Below, piece by piece: positions 43,353 to 52,629 of a stretch of DNA of 64,000 nt. Numbering within the stretch: position 1 is the stretch's first letter; the number at the start of each line of letters is the position of its first letter. Made by a program: the position numbers and the translations under genes. The stretch is from Lachnospira rogosae (GTDB taxonomy: Bacteria > Bacillota > Clostridia > Lachnospirales > Lachnospiraceae): the NCBI RefSeq assembly GCF_040096455.1, contig NZ_JBBMER010000003.1, forward strand, positions 186,001-250,000, given 5' to 3'. The notes below the pieces were generated by a model. It did no database searches and was not told the DNA's origin. It saw nothing but the letters and a program-made list of their open reading frames with translations.

Positions 43353-44150
43353 ATGGCTAAATATTATGGCGGTTGTGATGCAGGAAGTACTTACACCAAA
43401 TGCGTTATATTAGATGAAACAGGAAAAATAGCAGCAAATATCACTAAAAGAAGCAGAATTAATCCAGTGCTTAGTGCTAAAGACAGCTTAGATGAGGCTG
43501 TAGCTTTAGTAGACGGGCTTAATAGTGCAGACGAACTTGATTATCTTATTGGAACAGGCTATGGACGTAATAAAGTACCATTTGCTGACGAGAACATATC
43601 AGAGATAAGCTGTCACGCTATGGGTGTTCACGTTGCCGCACCAGATGTAAAGGCGATAATAGATATCGGTGGGCAGGACGTTAAGGGTATTGCTATAGAT
43701 ACAGATGGAACAGTTCTTAATTTCTCAATGAATGATAAATGTGCGGCTGGTACAGGAAGATTTTTTGAGTCAATGGCAAGGGCATTTGAGATGAGCCTTG
43801 ATGAGTTCTCCAAGCTTTCTTTAATAGCTAAAAATGTTATCCCTATAACAGCACAATGTGCTGTATTTGCAGAGAGTGAGGTAATCTCACTTGTAGGAGA
43901 AGGAAAGCCAATGGAGGAGATAGCCGCAGGAATTGAGCTTTCGGTAGCAAAGAGATGTTTTGTAATGGCTAAGAAGGCAGGAGTTGTTGAATCAGTTACA
44001 CTTACAGGCGGCTGTGCCAAGAATGAGGGCTTAAAGCAGGCTATAGAGAAGGTGTTAAAGGTTAAGGTGGTAGAACTTCCTATAGATCCACAGCTTATGG
44101 GTGCTTTAGGAGCGGCTGAATATGCCAGACAGAAAGGAATGGCCAGATGA
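43353..44150 (+). CDS. BadF/HgdC-type activator ATPase
   Basis: A 265-residue ASKHA-fold activator that uses ATP to push an electron into a dehydratase. It has GCDAGSTYTKCVILD (phosphate-1), GTGYGRNKV, IDIGGQDVKGI (phosphate-2), and the two Cys that hold a bridging [4Fe-4S] cluster in the dimer: NDKCAAGTGRFFE (C130) and AQCAVFAESE (C169). Complete and of usual length. Overlaps the next small gene by 4 bases (ATGA). Confidence 0.9.
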   Translation: MAKYYGGCDAGSTYTKCVILDETGKIAANITKRSRINPVLSAKDSLDEAVALVDGLNSADELDYLIGTGYGRNKVPFADENISEISCHAMGVHVAAPDVKAIIDIGGQDVKGIAIDTDGTVLNFSMNDKCAAGTGRFFESMARAFEMSLDEFSKLSLIAKNVIPITAQCAVFAESEVISLVGEGKPMEEIAAGIELSVAKRCFVMAKKAGVVESVTLTGGCAKNEGLKQAIEKVLKVKVVELPIDPQLMGALGAAEYARQKGMAR

Positions 44151-44326
44151 TAATATTAAAGATAATTGGAATAATAGCGATTGTTATTGCGGTGCTGTTT
44201 ATACTCAGCCTTTTTATATATTTCTTTAATCTTGATATGAAATTTGCCTCAAAGCTTATAAAACCGCTTACGGCATATTATAACTGGTCAAAGAACAGAC
44301 GTGAGGCAGATAAGAAGAATAAATGA
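44147..44326 (+). CDS. 59-residue single-helix membrane protein
   Basis: A short gene overlapping its neighbours by an ATGA at both ends, so it is translationally coupled in the dehydratase-like operon. Residues 4-28 are a hydrophobic helix (MIILKIIGIIAIVIAVLF at the start); the remaining ~30 residues are basic and end RREADKKNK. AAAGGA lies 9 bases before the ATG. It could anchor the soluble enzyme set to the membrane or link it to an electron donor. No family known to me. Confidence 0.7.
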   Translation: MIILKIIGIIAIVIAVLFILSLFIYFFNLDMKFASKLIKPLTAYYNWSKNRREADKKNK

Positions 44327-45045
44327 GTATGAAGTTATATGATAAGGATATAGCCTGTGTAATGCAGAATATAAAGGCATATGGAGAGTGCAGAAGGCTT
44401 GATAATAATGCACACTGGAAGATGAATGATAAAGAAAAGCTTGTGCTAAGAAGTGATATGGCATACGAGCTTGGCGGCGGAATGAATGAGGCTGTGAGTG
44501 CATTGGCATTTACTACGGATAAAGCTGTTGTTGATACAGACGGAGTGTATCTTATAGGTGATGATATGACAAGCATTGACAAAGATATACCATATGCAAG
44601 ACTTACATTTATAAGGCTTAAGGAAAATGTGCTTGATGACACTAAAAAAGGTGCATTATATGCAGTTATGAGAGCTGTCGATTATGTAAGATACAATACA
44701 TATCCGGATGGATTTATGATGAGAATATCATCAGTTAAAGAAAGAGAGCCGGTAAGAATATCAAAGGAAGCTGTAAATAGTAATATAAGCTTTTCTAATA
44801 TAGGTTCAGAGCTTATAAGAGCTTATAAGACAAGAGAAGAAGTTGAGGCTGTAAAGATATACTTTATTACATCAGGTAGTGCAGATTATACAATGCTTAA
44901 GCAGTATGCAGGCAGATGTGAGCAGATAACTGATTCACTTAACCACATATTCAATGGGCTTGTTATGGATTGTTCAACGTGTTCAAGCAGGGAGTTATGT
45001 GATGAAATAGAGGATTTAAGAAAGTTTCATATGGATAAGTTGTAA
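44323..45045 (+). CDS. Orphan protein of dehydratase-like operon
   Basis: A 240-residue soluble protein that starts at the ATG overlapping the previous stop. It is rich in Asp/Val strands (KAVVDTDGVYLIGDDMTSIDKDIPYARLTFIRL) and ends in a Cys-containing motif, DCSTCSSRELCDEIEDL (C217, C220, C226), which could hold an iron-sulfur cluster. No named domain identified. As the last gene of the cluster it is likely a dedicated accessory or electron-transfer component. Confidence 0.65.
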   Translation: MSMKLYDKDIACVMQNIKAYGECRRLDNNAHWKMNDKEKLVLRSDMAYELGGGMNEAVSALAFTTDKAVVDTDGVYLIGDDMTSIDKDIPYARLTFIRLKENVLDDTKKGALYAVMRAVDYVRYNTYPDGFMMRISSVKEREPVRISKEAVNSNISFSNIGSELIRAYKTREEVEAVKIYFITSGSADYTMLKQYAGRCEQITDSLNHIFNGLVMDCSTCSSRELCDEIEDLRKFHMDKL

Positions 45046-45099
45046 TAATTAGAATTAAGTTATAACAATTGAATAAATTATAGGTGTATAAAATAAAAT

Positions 45100-45199
45100 G
45101 TTCCCTCCACAAAGTCTGTATGAAATACCACAAAAGCCAGACCTGAAATCTGACTGCTAGAGGTGTTTCATAACAGTAATTATGGAGGGTGCTTTTTTG
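45100..45199 (+). terminator. Large folded terminator region
   Basis: CCCTCCA near 45104 pairs with TGGAGGG near 45183, and an inner stem TATGAAATACC/GGTGTTTCATA lies inside, followed by TGCTTTTTT. It ends the dehydratase-like operon and lies by the convergent pseudogene. Confidence 0.55.
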
Positions 45200-45200
45200 T

Positions 45201-45775
45201 CTAGTTAAGACGGCCTTTCTTGCTCGCCCTTTTATTCTGATACATTTTCGAATCAACAACCTTAAAGCACTGATCAATTCCACTATCATCGATTATACCG
45301 TAACCTGTGGCAACGGAATATGGATAATGTTTGTCAGCCGCAATATTTTTGACATCATCAAGGAAATTATCAATTCTTCTAAGCAGTATATTGATATCAG
45401 ATATATTGGAAATGACACAGAATTCATCACCGCCGATACGGTAGCAGTTACCAATGTCGTTAAAATTATCGTTGATAAGATTAGCAGTGTTAATAATGGC
45501 TTCATCTCCAAGCCTGTGTCCGTAAGTATCGTTAATACGCTTAAGGTTATTAAGGTCGGCAATCATTATGCAGCCGCCGGAAGATCGGTTGTATAATTAT
45601 GTTCATTATACTGTATATTAAAATCATTATATATAGAAGCAGTTGTTTCATTATTAAGGCATAACCCTGTTATTCTGGTGCTAAAGAATATGGCGGTACA
45701 TATAACTGCAAGTCCGGCAATAACAAAATATATGCTTTTATTAATTAAAGACATATTCGATTTGATATTTTGCAT
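45201..45775 (-). pseudogene. Broken diguanylate cyclase (GGDEF) gene
   Basis: On the minus strand, 45775-45566 encodes an N-terminal membrane helix (SIYFVIAGLAVICTAIFF) and a short periplasmic piece ending in a stop, while 45566-45201 in another frame encodes the second half of a GGDEF domain (IADLNNLKRINDTYGH, then RIGGDEFCV). The part that should join them, including the start of the GGDEF fold (LTGLxNR), is missing. The likely cause is an internal deletion with a frame change. The intact GGDEF motif shows decay is recent. Confidence 0.75.
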
Positions 45776-45938
45776 CGATGAATATTATCCTTTCATTGAT
45801 TACTTGAATTGTAAATGTTAATATTAAATATAGCACGAAATAACAATAAATAATAGTAAACAATTGTATATAATAGTATGCAATCAGTGTTTATGCAGTC
45901 AAAATGTTAAAGCCAGAAACAGGCAGAATGGAGAAAGA

Positions 45939-47249
45939 ATGTATAGAGAAGATTATAAGGTAACTGTTCCCCAGTTTAAAAGACTTGAGGTATTATTAAG
46001 TGATTGTGGAGCAATAAGCGGAAAGCTTGATATTGAAACAGGAAGACATAATGCCAGAGTAATTAATGATAAGGTAAAAGAACTTTCAGAAAATGGTGGT
46101 GGTACAATTGTAATTCCTAAAGGAATATGGGCAAGTGCACCAATACGTCTTTTATCAGATGTAAGCATAAGAATTGAAAGTCAGGGACTTCTTAAGTTCA
46201 TAAAATCCAAAGAAGATTATCCTTTAATTATAACTAATTATGAGGGACAGCCATGCATAAGAACTGTATCACCTATTACAGCAGAGAATGCGGTAAATGT
46301 TGCAATTACAGGTATGGGTATGGTTGACGGAAGTGGTGATGAATGGCGTCCGGTTAAGAAGTTCAAGGTAACAGATAAACAGTGGGAACAGCTTCTAAAA
46401 AAGAGTGATAACGTATTTGAAACTAAAGAAACACAGATATGGATGCCTACTAAATCAAGCCTTCTTGGTAATGAGAAGAATATCCAGTCAGATAAAGATG
46501 AAGCTTTAGAAGAAGCAAGAGATTATTATGATTTCTACAGACCAGTAATGGTGAGCCTGCGTCATTGTACTAACGTACTTTTAAGTGGTGTAACATTTAT
46601 GAATTCACCAGCCTGGAATATACATCCATTTTTCTGTGAGAATGTCACAATTGACAATATTAAGGTACGCAATCCTTATTATGCACAGAATGGTGATGGC
46701 ATTGATGTAGAGTCTTGTACTAATGTCCATATTCACCACAGTGTATTTGAGACAGGTGATGATGCAATATGTATCAAAGCAGGCAAGAATGCAATAGCAA
46801 GAACAATAGATGGACCTTGCAGTAATATATATATACACGATTGTGTTGTTAATGAAGGACATGGTGGTTTCGTAATCGGAAGTGAAATGTCAAGAGGTGT
46901 TAAGGATATACTTGTTGAGAACTGCACATTTATAGGTACGGATGTAGGTGTAAGAATAAAGAGTGCACTAGGCAGAGGCGGTGTTGTTGAGAATATCACA
47001 ATACGCAATATCGATATGGTTAATATAAAGGGTGAGGCAGTTATACTTACTATGGGTTATGTACTCAACCTGCTTAACCGTAATGAAACAATAGCTATGG
47101 ATAATGAAGAAGATGTTCCATACTTCAGAAATATTGATATGGATGGCATTGTGTGTACAGACTGTAAGGAATTCGCTAAGATTGAACCTTTAAACGGTCG
47201 TCCAGACACGATTAAGGATGTAGTCATTAATAAACAGAAGTTCTGCTAA
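45939..47249 (+). CDS. GH28 polygalacturonase-like glycosidase
   Basis: A 436-residue right-handed beta-helix enzyme of glycoside hydrolase family 28, which cuts alpha-1,4-galacturonan in pectin. Catalytic motifs are NGDGID (251-256), DD (274-275), GHG (307-309) and RIK (339-341). No signal peptide is visible, so it probably works inside the cell on imported oligogalacturonides. The frame extends to 45864, but GGAGAAAGA suits the ATG at 45939. Preceded by the broken GGDEF gene and followed by element B. Together with the six-hairpin protein it marks a plant-fibre diet. Confidence 0.92.
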   Translation: MYREDYKVTVPQFKRLEVLLSDCGAISGKLDIETGRHNARVINDKVKELSENGGGTIVIPKGIWASAPIRLLSDVSIRIESQGLLKFIKSKEDYPLIITNYEGQPCIRTVSPITAENAVNVAITGMGMVDGSGDEWRPVKKFKVTDKQWEQLLKKSDNVFETKETQIWMPTKSSLLGNEKNIQSDKDEALEEARDYYDFYRPVMVSLRHCTNVLLSGVTFMNSPAWNIHPFFCENVTIDNIKVRNPYYAQNGDGIDVESCTNVHIHHSVFETGDDAICIKAGKNAIARTIDGPCSNIYIHDCVVNEGHGGFVIGSEMSRGVKDILVENCTFIGTDVGVRIKSALGRGGVVENITIRNIDMVNIKGEAVILTMGYVLNLLNRNETIAMDNEEDVPYFRNIDMDGIVCTDCKEFAKIEPLNGRPDTIKDVVINKQKFC

Positions 47250-47288
47250 TAAAATGTAGTAATGTCTTTCTGATTATTAACAGATGTT

Positions 47289-47378
47289 ATGTGCCGATGA
47301 TGTACACTCGCTCGAAGCTGTAGTATGTCGTAAGCGGCTGTGCTCGGTGTTAGAATGTGCGTTGCACATTCTTGTTTA
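47289..47378 (+). promoter_or_regulatory. 90-nt structured element, copy B
   Basis: 68 of 90 bases agree with copy A by hand alignment. Outer pairing here is CCGA with TCGG, so the change is compensated. It ends with AATGTGC/GCACATT and CTTGTTT, and stops only 22 bases before the GTG of the MATE gene, so the gene's Shine-Dalgarno sequence (AGAGGA) lies directly downstream. Confidence 0.6.
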
Positions 47379-47400
47379 TATATAGAAAGAGGATAAAGTT

Positions 47401-48750
47401 GTGAAAAATAATAAATATGAAATAGATATGTGTAATGGTACATTAATGGATAAGCTAATTTCCTTTGCACTTCCGTTAATGCTTTCAGGTATGTTACAGC
47501 TTATGTTTAATGCTGTAGATATAATTGTTGTTGGAAGATTCACAGGCAGTACTGCACTTGCCGCGGTAGGCTCGACAACGGCACTGATTAGTACGTTTAC
47601 CAATCTTTTTATAGGTGTTTCACTAGGAGCAAATGTACTTGCGGCAAGATTTTATGCAACAGGCAAAGCTAAAGAAATGTCGGAGACAGTCCATACAGCC
47701 ATAGCACTTGCGGCAATAAGTGGTGTTGTTATGTGCATTATTGGCATTGCTGCCGCAAGAGAGGCACTTGTCCTTATTGACACACCAGATGATGTAATTG
47801 GACAGGCAGCACTGTATTTAAGACTGTATTTTTGTGGTATGCCATTTTTTATGCTTTATAACTATGGAGCGGCAATATTAAGGGCAGTAGGTGACACGAA
47901 AAGACCACTTATGTATCTTATAATAGCAGGTTCTACCAATGCGGTTTTAGACCTTGTGCTTGTGATAATATTTAAAATGGGTGTTGCAGGTGTTGCTATA
48001 GGAACAGTTACTTCACAGCTTATATCGTGTATTCTTGTAATAAGATGCCTTATGACAACAGAGTCAGATTACAAGTTAAGAATAAGGGATTTAAGAATAA
48101 GAAAATATTACCTTTTACAGATACTAAGTGTAGGACTTCCAGCAGGAATACAGAGTACTGTTATTAACTTTTCAAATGTATTGCTTCAATCATCAGTTAA
48201 TTCATTTGGCGAGATAGCAATGGCAGGTTATACAGCCGCTAATAATATACTTGGCTTTCTTTATGTGTCTGTCAACTCAATAACACAGGCGTGTATGAGC
48301 TTTACGAGCCAGAATTATGGCGTTAGAAAATTCAAGCGAATGGATAAGGTGTTAATTGACTGTATGATACTTTCGGTTATAGTGTCAGTAGTTATCGGTG
48401 GTGGTTCATACATTTTAGGACGCCAGATACTTGGTATATACACGAACCAGAGTGAGGTTATAGAGTGTGGTATGGAGATACTTTCAATATCGACAATACC
48501 ATATTTTCTGTGTGGCATTATGGATATGCTTCCAGGAGCTATGCGCGGAGTAGGTTATTCAGCAGTTCCTATGGTCCTTTCAATTGTAGGTACAGTTGGG
48601 ACAAGACTTGTGTGGATATATGGTGTATTCCCAAGCCATAGAAGTCTGTATGAGTTATTCATATCGTATCCAGCTTCGTGGTTTATAACAATTGTAATGC
48701 AGGCAATATGTCTTGTATTTGTAAGAAAAAAGGTAAGAAACAAAGAATGA
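47401..48750 (+). CDS. MATE-family efflux transporter 1
   Basis: A 449-residue multidrug/toxin extruder with 12 membrane helices. It begins at a GTG (KNNKYEIDMCNGTLMDKLISFALPLMLSGMLQLMFNAVDIIVVGRF), which carries the first-helix LPLMLSGMLQLMFNAVDIIVVGRFTG pattern of the NorM/DinF-like group, and the pseudo-repeat is visible at about 235-290. AGAGGA lies before the start. The second gene, an AAC(3)-like protein, is 52 bases downstream. A structured element directly upstream suggests RNA-based control. Confidence 0.9.
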   Translation: MKNNKYEIDMCNGTLMDKLISFALPLMLSGMLQLMFNAVDIIVVGRFTGSTALAAVGSTTALISTFTNLFIGVSLGANVLAARFYATGKAKEMSETVHTAIALAAISGVVMCIIGIAAAREALVLIDTPDDVIGQAALYLRLYFCGMPFFMLYNYGAAILRAVGDTKRPLMYLIIAGSTNAVLDLVLVIIFKMGVAGVAIGTVTSQLISCILVIRCLMTTESDYKLRIRDLRIRKYYLLQILSVGLPAGIQSTVINFSNVLLQSSVNSFGEIAMAGYTAANNILGFLYVSVNSITQACMSFTSQNYGVRKFKRMDKVLIDCMILSVIVSVVIGGGSYILGRQILGIYTNQSEVIECGMEILSISTIPYFLCGIMDMLPGAMRGVGYSAVPMVLSIVGTVGTRLVWIYGVFPSHRSLYELFISYPASWFITIVMQAICLVFVRKKVRNKE

Positions 48751-48802
48751 TTATCCAATATATAATCAATGATGGATTAAATTACAAGAAGTGAGGGTTA
48801 GT

Positions 48803-49594
48803 ATGTATACAAAGGAAGATTTAAAAGAATATTTAAAGGCTATGGGGCTTACAGGAAAAGAAACAATACTTGTTCATTCTTCAATGAAATCCATAGGGGA
48901 AGTAGAAGGCAGGGCAGATACAGTGCTTGATGCCCTAATAGAATATTTTAAGGACGGACTTTTACTGCTTCCAACCCATACATGGAAAAATATTAACGAG
49001 GACAATCCAGTATACGACCCAGCGGTTACGCCGTCCTGTGTTGGGATACTTACTAATCTGTTTCTTAAAAGAGATGGGGTAATACGTTCACTTCACCCAA
49101 CACACAGTATGGCAGGAATAGGTGTAAGTGCCAAAGAATATCTTGCAGGTGAAGAATACAATAACACACCTTGTACACCGGGCGGCTGTTATGACCGCTT
49201 AAAAGACTGTGGTGGAAAGATACTTCTTATAGGAGTTGGCAATGAGCGTAATACATACATTCACAGCGTTGAAGAAGTGCTTAACATACCTAACAGACTG
49301 TCAGACAAACCAATGAAACTACAGATAATTATGCCAGATAAATCTATAAAGACAGTATATGTAAGAAAGCATTACAATGCTATCCAGCCACATATATCAG
49401 AAGACTTTGTAAAGCTTGACCAGGCATTATTAGAATGTAATGCAATGACCAGAGTAAAATTCGCAGATGCCGACAGCCTCCTGTGTGATGCCGGCCAAAT
49501 CTTTAAGGTGGTAAGGCACATATTGTCACAAGCCCCCGAATGTATAGTAACAAGCCCGATTGAAAAGTCCCAGTGGCAGGACTTTACAGATTAA
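48803..49594 (+). CDS. AAC(3)-like N-acetyltransferase
   Basis: A 263-residue member of the aminoglycoside N3-acetyltransferase family. It has LVHSSMKSIGEVEGRADTVLDAL at the N-terminus, LLLPTHTW, RSLHPTHSMAGIG (with the catalytic His) and LLIGVGNERNTYIHSVEE. Such proteins acetylate aminoglycosides, but most genomic homologues act on other substrates. GAGGG lies before the ATG at 48803, better than the GTG at 48791. Being next to a MATE pump suggests a resistance or detoxification pair. Whether it gives resistance is unknown. Confidence 0.85.
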   Translation: MYTKEDLKEYLKAMGLTGKETILVHSSMKSIGEVEGRADTVLDALIEYFKDGLLLLPTHTWKNINEDNPVYDPAVTPSCVGILTNLFLKRDGVIRSLHPTHSMAGIGVSAKEYLAGEEYNNTPCTPGGCYDRLKDCGGKILLIGVGNERNTYIHSVEEVLNIPNRLSDKPMKLQIIMPDKSIKTVYVRKHYNAIQPHISEDFVKLDQALLECNAMTRVKFADADSLLCDAGQIFKVVRHILSQAPECIVTSPIEKSQWQDFTD

Positions 49595-49634
49595 CCAAAT
49601 AAAAATATCTTTTTATATGGTCAGTGTTTAAAAA

Positions 49635-49667
49635 TGCCTTGCTATAGTTAAAAACTATAACAAGGCA
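49635..49667. terminator. Symmetric terminator hairpin
   Basis: TGCCTTGCTATAGTT pairs with AACTATAACAAGGCA with one mismatch, 40 bases after the acetyltransferase stop. It has A-rich sequence before and T-poor after, so it may work in both directions. Confidence 0.6.
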
Positions 49668-49820
49668 TAAAATATATCAATTTTACAATCCCCCAATAAT
49701 AACATATAATAATCCTATAAACATACAATAAATATATGTAAATAGCAATTACAAGTTGATAACTTATTTGAATTTTGTAACAACGCCCAATTAGAAAAGC
49801 CATCGCAACCCTACCGTCAA

Positions 49821-49953
49821 GTGCTGGATTGATATAAGCATAAAAAGACAATGGGGAGCCGCCGGTCCTTAAGTGCTGTTCTTTAGCACTTTAGTACCGC
49901 TGCGAGCGACACTTAGTGCAAACGTGTCTTTGTTGCTTATAACAATCCAGCAC
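49821..49953 (+). other. 133-bp structured element with inverted ends
   Basis: The ends are inverted repeats (GTGCTGGATTGATATAAGC at 49821-49839 and its complement with one mismatch at 49935-49953). Inside are a second stem (AAAAGACA/TGTCTTT) and a perfect hairpin AAGTGCT/AGCACTT. The stretch 49595-50084 contains no gene; this element and the terminator are its only features. It could be a MITE or a small RNA. Confidence 0.55.
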
Positions 49954-50084
49954 GCCTCACTATATAACAATGCTTTTCTAATGTCCGTTGTCATAACATT
50001 GAATTAGAGCACCACTGTAATGCAATTTGAAAGTGTAATGCAATTCAAAAGCAATAAATTTATATAATATTGGAGGCATACCAT

Positions 50085-50711
50085 ATGAAGCAGATACTAT
50101 GTTTTGGAGATTCCAACACCTGGGGACTTATCCCTAAGACTAACCAGCGTTACCCTTGGGGCGTAAGATGGACAAGTATTTTAGATAATGAACTTAACAG
50201 ACATTTTAATAATGAATATCGTGTGATAGAGGAAGGATTGTGCGGAAGAACAACAGTATTTGACGACCCATTAAGAGATGGCCGCAATTCATTCAAACTC
50301 CTTCCAACAATATTAGAGTCGCACAATCCAGTAACAGATGTGATTATAATGTTAGGAACTAATGACTGCAAGACAGTATACAACGCTTCGGCAGAAGTTA
50401 TCGGACAGGGTGTGGAGAGATTAATTAATCAGGTAAAGAGCTGCCTTCCACACAGCAGAATACTTCTTGTATCACCGATACATCTTGGAAAAGGTGTGTG
50501 GGAGCAGGACTACGACCCTGAGTTCTCAGAAGCTTCTGTTGAAGTATCTAAGAAGCTTGCAGGTGTATACAGCAAAATTGCAGAAAAAGAATCAATAGAT
50601 TTCTTATCAGCCTCAGATGCAGCACAGCCAAGCGAAATAGACAGGGAACACCTAAGCGAACAGGGACATAAAGAACTTGCAAGAAACATATTAAAGTGGT
50701 TTGACATTTAA
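50085..50711 (+). CDS. SGNH/GDSL hydrolase
   Basis: A 208-residue lipase/esterase-like hydrolase. Block I GDSN (catalytic Ser, FGDSNTWG at about residues 6-13), an Asn-containing block with MLGTNDCKT (about 88-96) and the final DREHLSEQGH (Asp/His pair near 190-197) are all present. It is a rhamnogalacturonan acetylesterase/TAP-like type, in keeping with pectin use. GGAGG lies before the ATG at 50085; a TTG at 50070 is also in frame. No signal peptide. Confidence 0.85.
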   Translation: MKQILCFGDSNTWGLIPKTNQRYPWGVRWTSILDNELNRHFNNEYRVIEEGLCGRTTVFDDPLRDGRNSFKLLPTILESHNPVTDVIIMLGTNDCKTVYNASAEVIGQGVERLINQVKSCLPHSRILLVSPIHLGKGVWEQDYDPEFSEASVEVSKKLAGVYSKIAEKESIDFLSASDAAQPSEIDREHLSEQGHKELARNILKWFDI

Positions 50712-50821
50712 AAATACATAATGTTATAATACCATAGCCTTGAGTATGATAATAACAAAGGCTGTCAGCTACAATTAATTTATAAAATATATGTGGATTT
50801 TTCTAGTTGAATCTATTTTTC

Positions 50822-50859
50822 GCCACATAGCTGTTAATCACAGCTATGTGGCTATTTTT
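50822..50859 (+). terminator. Strong rho-independent terminator
   Basis: GCCACATAGCTGT (50822-50834) pairs with ACAGCTATGTGGC (50840-50852), 13 bp, followed by TATTTTT. It ends the hydrolase transcript. A further short hairpin, AATAGGGAATT/AATTCCTTATT, precedes element C. Confidence 0.85.
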
Positions 50860-50906
50860 GTGTAATAGGGAATTCTATCGTAATTCCTTATTGCACAAAA
50901 GGCACT

Positions 50907-50996
50907 ATGTGCCAATAATGCACATTCGTGCGAAGATGTAATTGGTCGCAGGCGACCGCACTCGGCACAGGAATGTGTTTAGCACATTCATTTTTA
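50907..50996 (+). promoter_or_regulatory. 90-nt structured element, copy C
   Basis: The third copy. Outer pairing here is TGTGCC with GGCACA, a third compatible version. An inner hairpin GGTCG/CGACC is stronger than in copies A and B. It ends with AATGTG/CACATT and CATTTTT, 40 bases before the ATG of the second MATE gene. Confidence 0.6.
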
Positions 50997-51036
50997 TGAA
51001 ATAGGGGATTTACCCCAATAAGATAAGGAGATAAGT

Positions 51037-52368
51037 ATGGATCAGACTTATATGAAGAAAGAAAACGTATTAAAACTTCTGATAACTATGGCACTTCCAA
51101 TGGTTATATCAATGCTTGTAAATTCACTCTACAACATTGTAGACAGCTTCTTCGTAGCACAGATAAGCGAAGACGCGATGACTGCTATATCGCTTGTGTT
51201 TCCAATGCAGAACTTTATTAATTCGGTAATGATAGGTTTTGGAATAGGAATAAATTCAGTAATATCATTTTATATGGGTGCACAGGATAAGGTACAGGCA
51301 GACAAAGCCGCAAGTCAGGGGATATTACTTGCGACAATACACGGAATAGTAATGACAGCAGGATGTATTATGCTTATAAAGCCATTCCTTTGTATGTTTA
51401 CTAATGACAGCAGTATTGTAGAATTAGGACTTCAATACTCATATATAGCATTTGCATTTTCAACAATACTTGCATGGCAGCTGGTGTTTGAAAAGACATT
51501 TCAGGCAGTTGGAAGAATGACAGCATCAATGACGGCAATGCTTGGTGGCTGTATAACTAATATCCTGCTTGACCCGATGCTTATATTCGGAGTAGGAATA
51601 TTCCCTGATCTTGGAATAAGAGGAGCGGCAATTGCCACAGGAATAGGACAGACAGTAAGCCTTCTTGTGTATGTTATCATATATATACTACGACCTATGC
51701 CAGTTCGTTTTACAAGAAAATGTATGAAGCCAGAGAAAACATTATGTCTGAAAATGTATTCGGTCGGCATACCAGCCAGTCTTAATATGGCACTTCCTTC
51801 ACTGTTAATATCAGCACTTAATGTAATACTAGCAGCATTTTCACAGACATATGTATTCGTGCTTGGTGTATATTACAAGTTACAGACATTTCTTTATCTG
51901 CCTGCCAATGGAGTTGTTCAGGGAATGAGACCATTAATCGGATATAATTATGGTGCAGGAGAGCATAAGAGGGTTAAGAAAATATATTCGACAGCCACAA
52001 TAATAGTATTAATAATTATGTGTGCTGGAACAGCTATATGCCTTGAAATACCAGATAAGCTTATAGGCTTATTCACAACTAATGCAAATACAATTAGTGC
52101 CGGTGCCAAGGCACTTAGAATAATCAGTGCAGGCTTTATCGTATCGTCAGTATCTGTAACAGCCTCTGGTGCACTGGAAGGATTGGGAAAAGGACTTCCA
52201 TCACTTGTAATATCAGTATTCAGATATGCAGTTATTATAATTCCAGTTGCATTTATTCTTTCAAGGATATATGAGGTTAATGGAGTGTGGTGGTCATTTG
52301 GAGTTACTGAGTTGGTAACTGCATTTATATCGTATATAATCTATAAAAAGGCGACACATCATCATTAA
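51037..52368 (+). CDS. MATE-family efflux transporter 2
   Basis: A 443-residue 12-helix MATE transporter that begins MDQTYMKKENVLKLLITMALPMVISMLVNSLYNIVDSFFVAQ. The first helix motif (LPMVISMLVNSLYNIVDSFFV) and second-half TLIAF-type repeats are typical of MepA/NorM-like proteins in Clostridia. It ends in HHH. AAGGAG lies 10 bases before the ATG. Element C is directly upstream. It has no close match in the window to transporters 1 and 3 at a glance, so the three are not recent duplicates. Confidence 0.9.
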   Translation: MDQTYMKKENVLKLLITMALPMVISMLVNSLYNIVDSFFVAQISEDAMTAISLVFPMQNFINSVMIGFGIGINSVISFYMGAQDKVQADKAASQGILLATIHGIVMTAGCIMLIKPFLCMFTNDSSIVELGLQYSYIAFAFSTILAWQLVFEKTFQAVGRMTASMTAMLGGCITNILLDPMLIFGVGIFPDLGIRGAAIATGIGQTVSLLVYVIIYILRPMPVRFTRKCMKPEKTLCLKMYSVGIPASLNMALPSLLISALNVILAAFSQTYVFVLGVYYKLQTFLYLPANGVVQGMRPLIGYNYGAGEHKRVKKIYSTATIIVLIIMCAGTAICLEIPDKLIGLFTTNANTISAGAKALRIISAGFIVSSVSVTASGALEGLGKGLPSLVISVFRYAVIIIPVAFILSRIYEVNGVWWSFGVTELVTAFISYIIYKKATHHH

Positions 52369-52629
52369 ATGTAATCAGACATATAAGGTATCTTATGAAA
52401 CAGCATGTCATCATTACAGATTTGAGGTAAAGTCAATAATATGGTTTATGTAAATTTAATTATTGGATTTGTATAATTGCTTTATTTTGAAGAATAATGG
52501 TTGTATAATTAAAAATACAATTTACAATATTATATAAAAATATTAATTGTAATTATATGGAGAGTGAAGATAATATAATTGGTATACAATAAAATATATA
52601 AATTGCGAATAAAAGAGGAGGCTTAATAT

